Below, piece after piece: positions 1 through 8,117 of a stretch of 64,000 nucleotides of DNA; the stretch's first letter is position 1; the number at the start of each line of letters is the position of its first letter. The DNA is from DAOPJM01 sp035399665. GTDB lineage: Bacteria; Bacillota; Clostridia; Christensenellales; CAG-138. The notes under the pieces are model-generated. The model was not told the origin of the DNA. It saw only the letters and a program-made list of their open reading frames with translations, and searched no databases. The position numbers were made by a program, and so were the translations under genes. The stretch lies in assembly GCA_035399665.1 (NCBI GenBank), contig DAOPJM010000004.1, positions 1 through 64,000 of the forward strand. Direction: 5' to 3'.

Positions 1-579
1 AAGAGCGACCGCCCCCGCGAGGACAGACCCGAAGCCATAAATGCGGAGCCTGAGCAGGAGCTGCCGGAGGATGAAAACGCCCTTCCGCGTGAGTGGGGCG
101 GTATTGAATACAGCCGTGAGCTTGCAGACAGCGATCCCGACGCACAGTTCCTTTCCGGTATGCTTGAAGCGATGCAGTTAAAGTGCAGCGTGCTTGCCGC
201 CGAGACCGACGACGGGCTGAAGCTCATCATCGAGTCCGACACCGACGGTCTGCTTATCGGACGCCATGGGGAGACGCTGGACGCGATTCAGTACATCGTT
301 TCGCATCATGCCAACCGTCACCGCAAGGAAGCCGGCCCGCGCAGGATATCCATCGATACCGAGGGCTATCGCGTTCGCCGCGAGGAGACCTTGCGCAAGC
401 TGGCGCGCAGGAACGCCGCAAGGGTGGTCAAGACGGGCAGATCCATGGCGATGGAGCCGATGAACCCCTATGAGCGCAGGGTACTGCATTACGCGTTGCA
501 GAACTTCCGCGGGGTGACCACGCACAGCGAGGGCGAGGAGCCTAACCGCAGGGTCATCATCACTCCGACCAAGAAATAG
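1..579 (+). CDS. khpB: RNA-binding protein KhpB (Jag/EloR), 5'-truncated by the window edge
   Basis: The frame is open from base 1, so only the last 192 residues are present and the Jag-N domain lies outside the window. The visible part starts with an acidic, proline-containing linker. A KH domain follows, with the GxxG-type loop IGRHGETLDAIQ, and then an R3H domain whose signature Arg and His sit in ERRVLHYALQ. KhpB forms an RNA-binding pair with KhpA in Firmicutes and affects cell elongation and division. In many Firmicutes the gene sits between yidC and mnmE, and mnmE follows here after a terminator. A start at 160 is unlikely because the conserved frame continues upstream of it. Confidence 0.9.
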   Translation, partial: KSDRPREDRPEAINAEPEQELPEDENALPREWGGIEYSRELADSDPDAQFLSGMLEAMQLKCSVLAAETDDGLKLIIESDTDGLLIGRHGETLDAIQYIVSHHANRHRKEAGPRRISIDTEGYRVRREETLRKLARRNAARVVKTGRSMAMEPMNPYERRVLHYALQNFRGVTTHSEGEEPNRRVIITPTKK

Positions 580-591
580 GTTTTGTAAGCA

Positions 592-620
592 ACGGGCGGA
601 GAGTTCCGCCCGTGTTTTTT
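592..620 (+). terminator. Intrinsic terminator after khpB
   Basis: A perfect 9-bp stem (ACGGGCGGA/TCCGCCCGT) with a 4-base loop is followed by GTTTTTT. It separates khpB from mnmE. Confidence 0.85.
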
Positions 621-684
621 ATCGTGAGGCTGCGGCAAAAAGTCTGCAAGCCCCTATGTCAACAGCAACAAGCCAAGGTTTTGA

Positions 685-1983
685 ATGCAGCAGACGGTCT
701 TTGCGCCCGCGACGCCCTATGGAGGAGCGGTCGCGATAGTCAGAATAAGCGGGCCCATGTCCCGCGACATACTGAGAAGGATTACGGGAAGGGAGCTTGA
801 AGCTTCCCGCCTGAGCTTCGTGCGCATACGCGACAAAGGCGAGCTTATAGACGAGGCCATGGCGGTGCGCTTTCAGGCGCCGCACAGTTACACGGGCGAG
901 GACATGGCGGAGCTGCACATACACGGCGGCCGCGAGACCATGAAAAGGGTGCTGTCCCTGCTTTCAAGCTTGGGAGCGGCGCCGGCGGAGGGCGGCGAGT
1001 TCACCAAGCGCGCCTTCATGAACGGCAAAATGGATCTTACCGAGGCGGAAGCGGTGATGGACGTGGTCAACGCCGAGGCGTCCGGACAGCTTCGCGCAGC
1101 GCTTGAACAGCTGGGCGGCGGTATGCGCCGCAGGGTTGAGCGCATAGAGGAGCCGCTGCTTTCGGCTTTGAGCGGACTTGACGCCGCGATTGACTATCCC
1201 GACGAGGCCGACGAGAGCGCCTACGCGTCGCTTCACGACAGCTTAACCGAGGCTTTGCGCCTTACGGACGAGCTAATAAGGCAGGGGCGTCACGGCAGGA
1301 TAGTCAGGGACGGCGCGAAGGCGGTCATACTCGGCAGGCCGAACGCGGGCAAGTCCTCGTTGATGAACGCCCTGCTGATGAGTGACAGAGCCATAGTCAC
1401 GGCGACGGCGGGTACAACCCGCGATCTCATTGAGGAGAAGCTTTCGCTTTGCGGCATGGTCGTGCGCCTTGTCGATACCGCGGGGATTCGGGAGGCTTTC
1501 GGCGAAGCTGAGCGCATGGGCATAGACCGCGCACTTGCGGCCGCGTCAGCGTGTGAGCTTTGTCTTTGGGTGACGGACGTGTCCCAACCCTATGTTGAGC
1601 CGCCGAAGGGCATGGAATGCCCCGTGCTGGTTGTGGCTAATAAGTGCGATTTGGAGCCGAATCCCGAAACAGCGCGAAAGCTCAGGGAGCTTGACAGCGT
1701 TTCCATCAGCGTAAAGACGGGCGAGGGGCTTGACGAGCTGAAGAAGCGCATGGTCGAGCTTATGGACCCCGACCCTCAGGGCGAGGCCGTCACAAACGAG
1801 CGGCACCTTACCGCGTTGGAGCGTGCCCGAGCTGATATAGCGCAGGCTTTGGACGGCGCGGACGATGATTTCGTGGCGACCGACATAAACGAAGCCCTGC
1901 ATGAGCTTGGCTCCGTCACGGGCAGGGACGTGGACGCCGAGGTCATAGACCGAATTTTCTCCAACTTCTGCGTAGGCAAGTGA
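685..1983 (+). CDS. mnmE: tRNA uridine-5-carboxymethylaminomethyl modification GTPase MnmE
   Basis: MnmE works with MnmG to modify U34 of certain tRNAs. The 432-residue protein is close to the usual 450-460. The N-terminal folate-binding domain begins ATPYGGAVAIVRISGP. The inserted G domain shows G1 GRPNAGKSS near residue 217, G3 DTAG near 264 and G4 NKCD near 319. The C-terminus ends FCVGK, keeping the family's conserved cysteine motif. AAGG six bases before the ATG supports this start. mnmG, the usual next gene, is absent; holB follows after 16 bases. Confidence 0.95.
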   Translation: MQQTVFAPATPYGGAVAIVRISGPMSRDILRRITGRELEASRLSFVRIRDKGELIDEAMAVRFQAPHSYTGEDMAELHIHGGRETMKRVLSLLSSLGAAPAEGGEFTKRAFMNGKMDLTEAEAVMDVVNAEASGQLRAALEQLGGGMRRRVERIEEPLLSALSGLDAAIDYPDEADESAYASLHDSLTEALRLTDELIRQGRHGRIVRDGAKAVILGRPNAGKSSLMNALLMSDRAIVTATAGTTRDLIEEKLSLCGMVVRLVDTAGIREAFGEAERMGIDRALAAASACELCLWVTDVSQPYVEPPKGMECPVLVVANKCDLEPNPETARKLRELDSVSISVKTGEGLDELKKRMVELMDPDPQGEAVTNERHLTALERARADIAQALDGADDDFVATDINEALHELGSVTGRDVDAEVIDRIFSNFCVGK

Positions 1984-1999
1984 AAACGAAAGGATGAAC

Positions 2000-3028
2000 A
2001 TGGGTGAAGTCGAGATTAGCGCGGTAAGGCGCAGGAGCTTCATAGACGGGACGATACCTCACGCCGTGCTCATTACGGGCGAGGCGCGGCAGGAGAGCCT
2101 GCAAACGGCGCGGCAGCTTTGCGCCCTCTTTCTGACGGGGCGGGACGACTATAAGACCGCTGAGGAAACGGGGCTTTTGATAAAGGTTACGGCCGAGGAC
2201 GTAGCTCTTGCGGCGAAGCAGAGCGGCGGCGCGGTATTCCTGCGCGACCTGCTCACGCGGGTCAATTCTACCCCCATGCAGCGGGGCAGGCACTGCTTTT
2301 TGTGCGCGGACGTGGATTTGATGGGCGAAATCTGCCAAAACGCGCTGCTAAAGACCATAGAGGAGCCGCCCGAGGACACGTTGATTCTGTTGACCGGCAA
2401 GGAGAGCGGCTGTCTTACGACTGTGCTTTCGCGCTGCATGGTTTGGCGCATAGGCGCGGAGGACGTGAGGACGGTCGAGCGCGAGCTAATCAGCGAAGGC
2501 ATAGATGAGCGCATAGCGCACAGGGCCGCGCTGCTGTCGCGTGGCGTTCGGGGCGTGGCAAGGGCTTACTCCACAGAGGAGTTTGCCTCGTTCTTTACGG
2601 GCGCGGCGGAGCTGCTTCGGGACAGCGTTTCACCCGTTTCCCCGTACGCAAAGGCGGCGGAGCTTTTAAGCTCCAAGCCCAAGTCCAAGGGCGAGGAGGA
2701 CGCGGAGACGTCCGACGAGCCGCAGACCAAGAAACGCACAAGGGTGGATACGGATAAGCTGCGGGAGCTGCTGACGATATGGCAGGCGATACTAAGGGAC
2801 GCGCTTGCGATGAGCCTGGGATCTATGGACTATGTAGCGCCCGATTTGGCGTCGCTTAGAAATTCTCTTGCAAGTGGCTTTACAATCGGACAAATTCAGA
2901 GTATGATGAACGTGGTCACGGAGACCGAAACCGCCTTATACTACAAGGCGTCGGGCGGGCCCGCGCTTGATAAACTCATATGCCGCATAGGTATGTGCGC
3001 ACAAAGGCGAGAAAAGGATATAGGATGA
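2000..3028 (+). CDS. holB: DNA polymerase III delta' subunit-like protein
   Basis: Clamp-loader delta'-type AAA+ protein of 342 residues. The clearest block is NALLKTIEEPPEDTLILLTG, typical of HolB/DnaX proteins. It is preceded by a region with the position of the sensor and arginine-finger segment (RHCFLCADVDLMGEICQ). No intact Walker A motif is visible, as is usual for delta', which does not hydrolyse ATP. AAAGG six bases upstream favours the ATG at 2000 over the one at 1994. The stop overlaps the next start as ATGA, so it is coupled to ricT, the same holB-yaaT order as in Bacillus. The C-terminal third is divergent and contains a charged stretch. Confidence 0.8.
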   Translation: MGEVEISAVRRRSFIDGTIPHAVLITGEARQESLQTARQLCALFLTGRDDYKTAEETGLLIKVTAEDVALAAKQSGGAVFLRDLLTRVNSTPMQRGRHCFLCADVDLMGEICQNALLKTIEEPPEDTLILLTGKESGCLTTVLSRCMVWRIGAEDVRTVERELISEGIDERIAHRAALLSRGVRGVARAYSTEEFASFFTGAAELLRDSVSPVSPYAKAAELLSSKPKSKGEEDAETSDEPQTKKRTRVDTDKLRELLTIWQAILRDALAMSLGSMDYVAPDLASLRNSLASGFTIGQIQSMMNVVTETETALYYKASGGPALDKLICRIGMCAQRREKDIG

Positions 3029-4308
3029 TTAACGTAATAGGTGTAAAATTCAGAACCGGCAGCAGGGTCTACTATTTTGACCCGAACGGCTTCGATATAA
3101 AGCTTGGCGACAGTGTAATCGTGGAGACCGCGAGGGGCGACGAGTTCGGGGAGGTCGTTTCCGAACCGCACGAGGTGGAGGAAAACCGAGTGGTGCTTCC
3201 GCTCAAGCCCGTACTGCGCCTTGCGAGCGAGCAGGACAAGCGCGACAGGGAGCTGTATCGCTCCAAAGAGAAGGAAGCGTTCGCCATCTGCCAAGACATG
3301 ATTGCGCAGCACGAGCTGGACATGAAGCTTGTGGACGCGGAGTACAGCTACAACGGCAGCAAGGTCGTTTTCTGCTTCACGGCCAACGAAAGGGTCGATT
3401 TCCGCAACTTAGTCAAGGACTTGGCGTACAAGTTCAGAACCCGCATAGAGCTTAGGCAAATAGGCGTTCGCGATGAAGCGAATATGCTGGGCGGTCTTGG
3501 CCCCTGCGGGAGGACGGTATGCTGCAAGCAGTTCTTGGATGAGTTCCGCCCCGTCTCGATAAAGATGGCAAAGGAGCAGAATCTTTCGCTCAGCCCTACT
3601 AAAATTTCAGGGCTGTGCGGCAGGCTGATGTGCTGTCTGCAATACGAGCAGTCGGGCTATGAGAGCATGAGAAAGCTCATGCCGCCCATAGGCTTGCAGG
3701 TTATCACCGCCGACGGCATAGGCATAGTCGTTGAAAACAATGTAATTACCGAAAAGACCAAGGTCAAGCTGACCACGCCCGACGGCGACATTGACGTAAG
3801 GTCATACCACTACACGCATATCGCGCCCTCCGACCAGCCGCTTCCCGCCGCCGCATTGCAGCAGGAGAAGAAGCCCGAGGAAGCCGTGACTATGGAGCAG
3901 CAGTTCATGAACCGAAGGCGCAACACTCGCGAGCGTCCCGCGCCCAAGGCGGAGGAGAACGAAAGCGGCAAGCCCGAGGCGCCCACGCCCAAGCAGGGCA
4001 ACAGGCCGCGCACCGGGAAAAAACCGCAGGATACGAACGTCTCGGACACGGCGGAGCAGAGCGCGGCAAAGCCGCAGCGACAGCAGCGCCCGAAGGGACC
4101 GCGTCCCGAGGGCGGGCGGCAGAAGCCCAAGATCGAGGGCAAGCCTTTGCAGCAGCGTCCCGCGCAGGACAAGGCGCAGGGTAACGTGAAGCCCACGGCG
4201 TCCGCCGAAAGCGAAGCGCGTCCCGCGACAGGCGAGAAGGCCGCCGCGATGAGCAGGGGAAATCAACGCCGCAGGCGTCCCGCGCCCAAGCCGCAGCCCA
4301 AGGAGTAA
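3025..4308 (+). CDS. ricT: PSP1-domain protein RicT (YaaT) with a long basic tail
   Basis: RicT is part of the RicAFT (Y-) complex, which binds Fe-S clusters and affects RNase Y-dependent mRNA processing in Bacillus. Residues 1 to about 270 are the PSP1 core with two cysteine blocks, GPCGRTVCCKQF and GLCGRLMCCLQYE. The start at 3025 overlaps the holB stop by 4 bases. From about residue 290 to the end (427 aa) the protein becomes a low-complexity tail rich in Pro, Arg, Lys, Gln and Glu that is not part of the usual family. The tail could bind nucleic acid, but that is inference. A terminator follows. Confidence 0.9.
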   Translation: MINVIGVKFRTGSRVYYFDPNGFDIKLGDSVIVETARGDEFGEVVSEPHEVEENRVVLPLKPVLRLASEQDKRDRELYRSKEKEAFAICQDMIAQHELDMKLVDAEYSYNGSKVVFCFTANERVDFRNLVKDLAYKFRTRIELRQIGVRDEANMLGGLGPCGRTVCCKQFLDEFRPVSIKMAKEQNLSLSPTKISGLCGRLMCCLQYEQSGYESMRKLMPPIGLQVITADGIGIVVENNVITEKTKVKLTTPDGDIDVRSYHYTHIAPSDQPLPAAALQQEKKPEEAVTMEQQFMNRRRNTRERPAPKAEENESGKPEAPTPKQGNRPRTGKKPQDTNVSDTAEQSAAKPQRQQRPKGPRPEGGRQKPKIEGKPLQQRPAQDKAQGNVKPTASAESEARPATGEKAAAMSRGNQRRRRPAPKPQPKE

Positions 4309-4324
4309 GCGATTTTATAGGGAT

Positions 4325-4357
4325 TCGGGGGCGTAAAGCCCCCGATGCTCGTTTTTT
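4325..4357 (+). terminator. Intrinsic terminator after ricT
   Basis: An 8-bp stem TCGGGGGC/GCCCCCGA with loop GTAAA is followed after six bases by TTTTTT. Confidence 0.75.
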
Positions 4358-4510
4358 GCCGCCAAGCCTAATTGCACTTTGCGGCGTAGATCAAGCGATA
4401 AAGGTCTTTGGCAAAAGAACGCATTGGCGGCTTACCCTCCGCTTGACGCGTCAGGCGGAGTATTCACGGCGGTTCGCCGTTACGCCTCGGCCAACAAAGC
4501 CTGCTGTACG

Positions 4511-4654
4511 CTAAAACTTCCGACCGATACTGCTGATTACGCGCTTGCCGTCGCGCATCATGCGGCGGCTGACGTCCGGATACATCATGCAGAGCGACGT
4601 AACCGTAATTGCCGCACCCGCTGTCATGCCTAAAACCAAAGCCAAACCTTTCAT
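4511..4654 (-). CDS. Small single-pass membrane peptide, 47 aa, unknown function
   Basis: The reverse strand encodes a 47-residue peptide. GAGGTGAG lies six bases before its ATG. The N-terminal half (MKGLALVLGMTAGAAITVTS) is a hydrophobic, Gly/Ala-rich helix and the C-terminal half is basic and amphipathic. The layout resembles the small YtxH-like membrane peptides of Firmicutes, but no family can be assigned by eye. It lies downstream of the isc operon beyond a terminator, so it probably has its own promoter. It is the only gene seen in the 4309-4744 interval; the rest of that stretch holds only weak hairpins. Confidence 0.6.
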   Translation of the reverse strand: MKGLALVLGMTAGAAITVTSLCMMYPDVSRRMMRDGKRVISSIGRKF

Positions 4655-4677
4655 AATGAACTCACCTCATTTCAATG

Positions 4678-4711
4678 AAAAAATACGACCGCAGGCAGCC
4701 GCGGCCGTATT
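4678..4711 (-). terminator. Terminator of the isc operon
   Basis: On the minus strand AATACGGCCGC pairs with GCGGTCGTATT (one G-U type mismatch) and runs into six T residues. Confidence 0.8.
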
Positions 4712-4744
4712 TAGTATGTGGATTTGCGGGTGAAAAATTCGCGG

Positions 4745-5128
4745 CTATTTCGCTTCGGCGTTTTTGCGGGAGTGATAGTCGTCGATGGCGGCCTTGACCG
4801 CTTCCTCGGCAAGCACCGAGCAGTGAATCTTCACGGGCGGCAAGCCTTCAAGCGCCTCGACCACAGCTTCATTGCTGAGCTTCAGCGCGTCATCGACCGA
4901 CTTGCCCTTGATCATCTCAGTTGCCATGGAGCTTGTGGCAATCGCCGCGCCGCAGCCGAAGGTCTTAAAGCTGACGTCCTCTATTATCCCGTCGTCGTTG
5001 ACGTGAATAAACATCTGCATGATATCGCCGCACTTGGCGTTGCCGACCATACCTACGCCGTTGGCGTTCTCAAGCTCGCCCACATTGCGCGGGTGTTGAA
5101 AATGATCCAAAACCTTTTCTGTGTACAT
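4745..5128 (-). CDS. iscU: Fe-S cluster scaffold protein IscU/NifU N-terminal type
   Basis: This 127-residue scaffold receives sulfur from IscS to assemble Fe-S clusters. The three ligand cysteines are visible in NAKCGD, FGCGAA and IHCSVLAEEA, and the conserved Asp follows the first. The start at 5128 is chosen because AAGGAGG lies just upstream; the longer upstream frame is the tail of iscS read in another phase. It lies 4 bases after the iscS stop, as the last gene of an iscR-iscS-iscU operon. This pairing is common in anaerobic Clostridia, often instead of SUF. Confidence 0.95.
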   Translation of the reverse strand: MYTEKVLDHFQHPRNVGELENANGVGMVGNAKCGDIMQMFIHVNDDGIIEDVSFKTFGCGAAIATSSMATEMIKGKSVDDALKLSNEAVVEALEGLPPVKIHCSVLAEEAVKAAIDDYHSRKNAEAK

Positions 5129-5132
5129 TTTA

Positions 5133-6302
5133 CTAATCCTCCTTGTATAGCGGCGACATTGCGCGCAGTCTCTTAACAATTTTTGGAAGCAGATCAAGCA
5201 CGTAATCGACCTCCTCCTCCGTGGTGAACTCCGAAAGCGTCATGCGCAGCGAGCCATGCGCAGTCTCGTGGTCAAGCCCCATGGCAAGCAGAACATGTGA
5301 GGGATCCAACGAGCCTGAGGTACACGCCGAACCGCTGGAAGCGGCGATGCCGTTGAGGTCAAGCATAAGCAGTATGGATTCGCCTTCGATGTACTTGATG
5401 CTGAAATTGACGTTGTTCGGCAAACGCTTTTCGGGATGTCCGTTGAGCTTGACATAGGGGATGTTCTCCGCGATGTTGGCTATCATCTTGTCGCGCAGAC
5501 AGCGCATTTTTGCGGAAACGTCGTCCATGCGCTCCATCTGAAGCGTCAACGCCGTGGCAAGTCCCACCATGCCGGGGACGTTCTCGGTGCCTGCGCGCTT
5601 TTTGCGCTCCTGCCCGCCGCCCAATATCATGGCGGGAAGGCGAACGCCCTTCTTTACATATACCGCTCCAATGCCCTTAGGACCATGGAACTTGTGCGCC
5701 GTGAGCGTCAGCAGGTCGATATTGTCCGCCTGCACATCCACGGGTATGTGTCCCACAGCCTGAACCGCGTCGGTGTGGAACAGCACGCCGTGCTTTTTGC
5801 AGACAGCGCCAATTTCGCGGATAGGCTCGATTGTTCCCATCTCGTTATTGGCGTACATTATGCTCACCAAAATGGTGTCGGGTCGAATGGCGTTTTCAAG
5901 CTCCTCCAAGGAGATAAGGCCATACTCGTCTACGGGCAGGGTGGTCACCTCGACCAAGCCCTCAATCTCCATGGCGGCAAGCGTGTGCAGCACCGCGTGA
6001 TGCTCTATGGCGGAGGTTATCACATGCTTTCCCTTGCGCTTGTATGCGGAAGCGATTCCGCGAAGTATCATGTTGTCGCCCTCGCTGCCGCCGCCCGTGA
6101 AGATAATCTCATCGGGCGAGGAGGCGTTCAACGCCCTTGCGACAGCCGCTCTCGACTCGTCCATCGCCTTGTGTGCGTCCTGCGCGAAGCTGTGAACGCT
6201 GGAGGGATTGCCGTAAACCTCCGAATAACACGGCAGCATCGCGTCAATGACCTCGGGTAAGACCCTTGTCGTCGCGGCGTTGTCAAGATAGACCCTTTGC
6301 AT
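5133..6302 (-). CDS. iscS: Cysteine desulfurase IscS/NifS
   Basis: This is a PLP enzyme that takes sulfur from cysteine for IscU and tRNA thiolation. The 389-residue protein begins VYLDNAATT, the typical NifS start. The PLP lysine is in TLTAHKFHGPKG near residue 204. The catalytic cysteine loop SSGSACTSG lies near 326, in the form typical of group I enzymes. Its start overlaps the end of the Rrf2 gene by 20 bases and iscU follows directly, so the three are co-transcribed. All key residues are intact. Confidence 0.96.
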   Translation of the reverse strand: MQRVYLDNAATTRVLPEVIDAMLPCYSEVYGNPSSVHSFAQDAHKAMDESRAAVARALNASSPDEIIFTGGGSEGDNMILRGIASAYKRKGKHVITSAIEHHAVLHTLAAMEIEGLVEVTTLPVDEYGLISLEELENAIRPDTILVSIMYANNEMGTIEPIREIGAVCKKHGVLFHTDAVQAVGHIPVDVQADNIDLLTLTAHKFHGPKGIGAVYVKKGVRLPAMILGGGQERKKRAGTENVPGMVGLATALTLQMERMDDVSAKMRCLRDKMIANIAENIPYVKLNGHPEKRLPNNVNFSIKYIEGESILLMLDLNGIAASSGSACTSGSLDPSHVLLAMGLDHETAHGSLRMTLSEFTTEEEVDYVLDLLPKIVKRLRAMSPLYKED

Positions 6303-6738
6303 TTTCTATTCTCCTTCTTTGTTCGACATTATCTTGAGCCAGGTCGAGGATGGACGTTCCCGTGAGCACTCCCGTTATCTTCTCCTGCAAGCGCAAAAAC
6401 AGCGGTCTTGCGGAACAGGTGCAGGCGTTTTCACATTTATTGCCGCCGGTATCGACACAGTCGGTCACCGCCACCGAGCCTTCAAGGGCTTCCAATACGG
6501 ATTCCACCGATATCAGCTCGGGCGCTCTTGTCAGAAGATAGCCGCCGTTCGCTCCGCGCTCCGCGGTCACAATGTCGGCCTTCTTGAGCTGACGCAAAAG
6601 CTGTTCCAAGTAAGCCTCGGACACGCCTTGACTTTGCGCAAGCTGAGGCAGCGACACCGGACCTTCGCCCCATATCTGCGCGAGATCCACCACCGCCTTA
6701 AGTCCGTATCTTGCTCTTGTCGATAAACGCATCTTCAA
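6283..6738 (-). CDS. iscR: Rrf2-family regulator, IscR-like
   Basis: A 151-residue winged-helix regulator. The start RLSTRARYGLKAVVDLA and the recognition region VSEAYLEQLLRQL are typical of Rrf2 proteins. A cysteine cluster follows at about residue 92 (DCVDTGGNKCENACTC), in the place where IscR binds a [2Fe-2S] cluster, so Fe-S sensing is likely. The start is probably TTG at 6738, because AAAAAGG lies seven bases upstream of it, whereas the ATG at 6732 would be 13 bases away. It leads the isc operon and probably represses its own promoter. Confidence 0.9.
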   Translation of the reverse strand: MKMRLSTRARYGLKAVVDLAQIWGEGPVSLPQLAQSQGVSEAYLEQLLRQLKKADIVTAERGANGGYLLTRAPELISVESVLEALEGSVAVTDCVDTGGNKCENACTCSARPLFLRLQEKITGVLTGTSILDLAQDNVEQRRRIENAKGLS

Positions 6739-6762
6739 TACCCAACCTTTTTACTCGGGATT

Positions 6763-6791
6763 AGTGTAACACCTGTATGTAAGCTTGTCAA
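6763..6791 (-). promoter_or_regulatory. Promoter of the iscR-iscS-iscU operon
   Basis: Minus-strand TTGACA (6786-6791), a 17-base spacer and TACACT (6763-6768). Two direct repeats of ACAGGTRTT (minus strand, 6790-6798 and 6768-6776) start 22 bases apart, one over the -35 and one next to the -10. They are candidate binding sites for the Rrf2 product. Confidence 0.75.
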
Positions 6792-6866
6792 TACCTGTGA
6801 AATAATATACGCGGGCAAAAATTGTTTCAAATTGTGCGTACAAAATGTAAAAGTTTGCATAATCCC

Positions 6867-6895
6867 TTGCAAGGTAAAAACCGCTGTGTTACAAT
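6867..6895 (+). promoter_or_regulatory. Promoter of the cohesin-like surface protein gene
   Basis: TTGCAA, a 17-base spacer, then TACAAT. The ATG lies about 56 bases downstream behind AAGGAGGA. Confidence 0.7.
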
Positions 6896-6950
6896 GGCGT
6901 GTAATCACGGGAATATGCTTCTCGGATAAACAATCATTAAGGAGGACTAT

Positions 6951-8027
6951 ATGAAGAAAATTCTTGCAATCGTGCTGACCGCAATCATGCTGTTGGGCTT
7001 GGTTTCGGTCGCCAGCGCAGAAACCCCCACTTACAGCTTCACCGCTCCGAAAATCAATGCCGCGGACAACATGGTAGATATCTACAAGGTTGTTACCCTT
7101 GTGGACGGCGATGAGTACACCAAGTACAAGGTTGTAACAGCGGGCGCCACCGCACCCGCCGCGGGCGAAAATCAGACCGTCGCCAAGGTTGAAGAGAACC
7201 TGCTTCGCTATGACATCACCATGAGCGAGCTGCCCGAAGGCTACGGCATCACCTCCGCAGAGTTCTATCTTCAGTTCGACGCAAACTGCCTTGAGTTCGC
7301 TGCCAATGGTCAGAAGTACGGTATCTACTCCTGCAAGCTGGGTTCTGTGAACAAAGAATGGAGCTGCAACGTGACCGACGGCAACGTCCTGCGCGCCGCT
7401 GTCGCTTCCGACAATCACCTTACCGTCACCAACCCGATCTTCACCCTTTTCTTCAAGGTTAAGAGCGGTATCACTGCCGGCGCCACAGCCGACATGAAGT
7501 TCATCACCATCGAGGACAAGGATGAAGACGGCAACGTCACCAACACCCTCAAGGCGGCCGTCAGCATCACCGACAGCTCCGAGAAGCCTGTGACAGATTT
7601 CAACTTCACCACCATTGACGGTACCGTCACCTTCGGAACCGCAGCGTCGACCGCAGCGCCGACCGCAGCGCCGACCGCAGAGCCGACAGCGGAGCCTACC
7701 GCAGCGCCGACCGCTACCCCCGCTCCCGTTGACACGACCTATCTTGAGAGCGCTATCAAGTACGCAGAGACCTTTATCGCCAGCAATGATTTCAAGGAAT
7801 GCTCTTCCACTCTGCAAAAGAAGTGGAAGGATGCTCTTGACGACGCCAAGAAAGTTTTGGCTGACGCGAATCACACTCAGAGCGAGTGCGACGCCGCCGC
7901 CGCTAAGATTTATCGCCTTGCCAAGACCGGCGAGTCCACGACTATCTTTGTGTTCATCGGTGTTGCCGCCATCGCGGTTATCGCGCTTGCAGGCGTCATG
8001 GTAGTTCGCAAGAGAAGGCATAACTAA
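6951..8027 (+). CDS. Surface protein: cohesin-like domain, AP/TP-rich linker, FIVAR-like helices, LAKTG anchor
   Basis: The 358-residue protein starts with a clear signal peptide (cleavage near VASA, residue 24). Residues 25-225 form a beta-rich domain whose blocks resemble cohesins: ITSAEFYLQFDANCLEF, then FTLFFKVKSGITAGA, then TIDGTVTFG at the end. A linker of repeated TAAPTAEP-type units (226-260) follows, encoded by a 12-base tandem DNA repeat. A helical segment (262-318) resembles FIVAR domains. The end is LAKTGE (323-328), a hydrophobic helix and RKRRHN, the layout of a sortase signal with Ala in place of Pro. RBS AAGGAGGA. Probably wall- or membrane-anchored. The cohesin call rests on pattern only. 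Confidence 0.75.
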   Translation: MKKILAIVLTAIMLLGLVSVASAETPTYSFTAPKINAADNMVDIYKVVTLVDGDEYTKYKVVTAGATAPAAGENQTVAKVEENLLRYDITMSELPEGYGITSAEFYLQFDANCLEFAANGQKYGIYSCKLGSVNKEWSCNVTDGNVLRAAVASDNHLTVTNPIFTLFFKVKSGITAGATADMKFITIEDKDEDGNVTNTLKAAVSITDSSEKPVTDFNFTTIDGTVTFGTAASTAAPTAAPTAEPTAEPTAAPTATPAPVDTTYLESAIKYAETFIASNDFKECSSTLQKKWKDALDDAKKVLADANHTQSECDAAAAKIYRLAKTGESTTIFVFIGVAAIAVIALAGVMVVRKRRHN

Positions 8028-8067
8028 ATAAAAAGCAGTCGGTAAAACCGACAAAACCAAGTAATCA

Positions 8068-8105
8068 AAAGGACGAGCATCCACATGGTTTGCTCGTCCT
8101 TTGCA
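8068..8105. terminator. Bidirectional hairpin between the surface protein gene and cinA
   Basis: Perfect 12-bp stem AAAGGACGAGCA/TGCTCGTCCTTT with an 11-base loop. It can end both convergent transcripts; the T tract is short. Confidence 0.75.
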
Positions 8106-8117
8106 TTTCCGGTTACT

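Noticed and set aside
6735..8084. Long 449-codon open frame on the minus strand over the surface protein gene
   Set aside because: It is a shadow of the plus-strand gene, which has a promoter, RBS, signal peptide and recognisable domains. The minus product is low-complexity Cys/Arg/Gly sequence.
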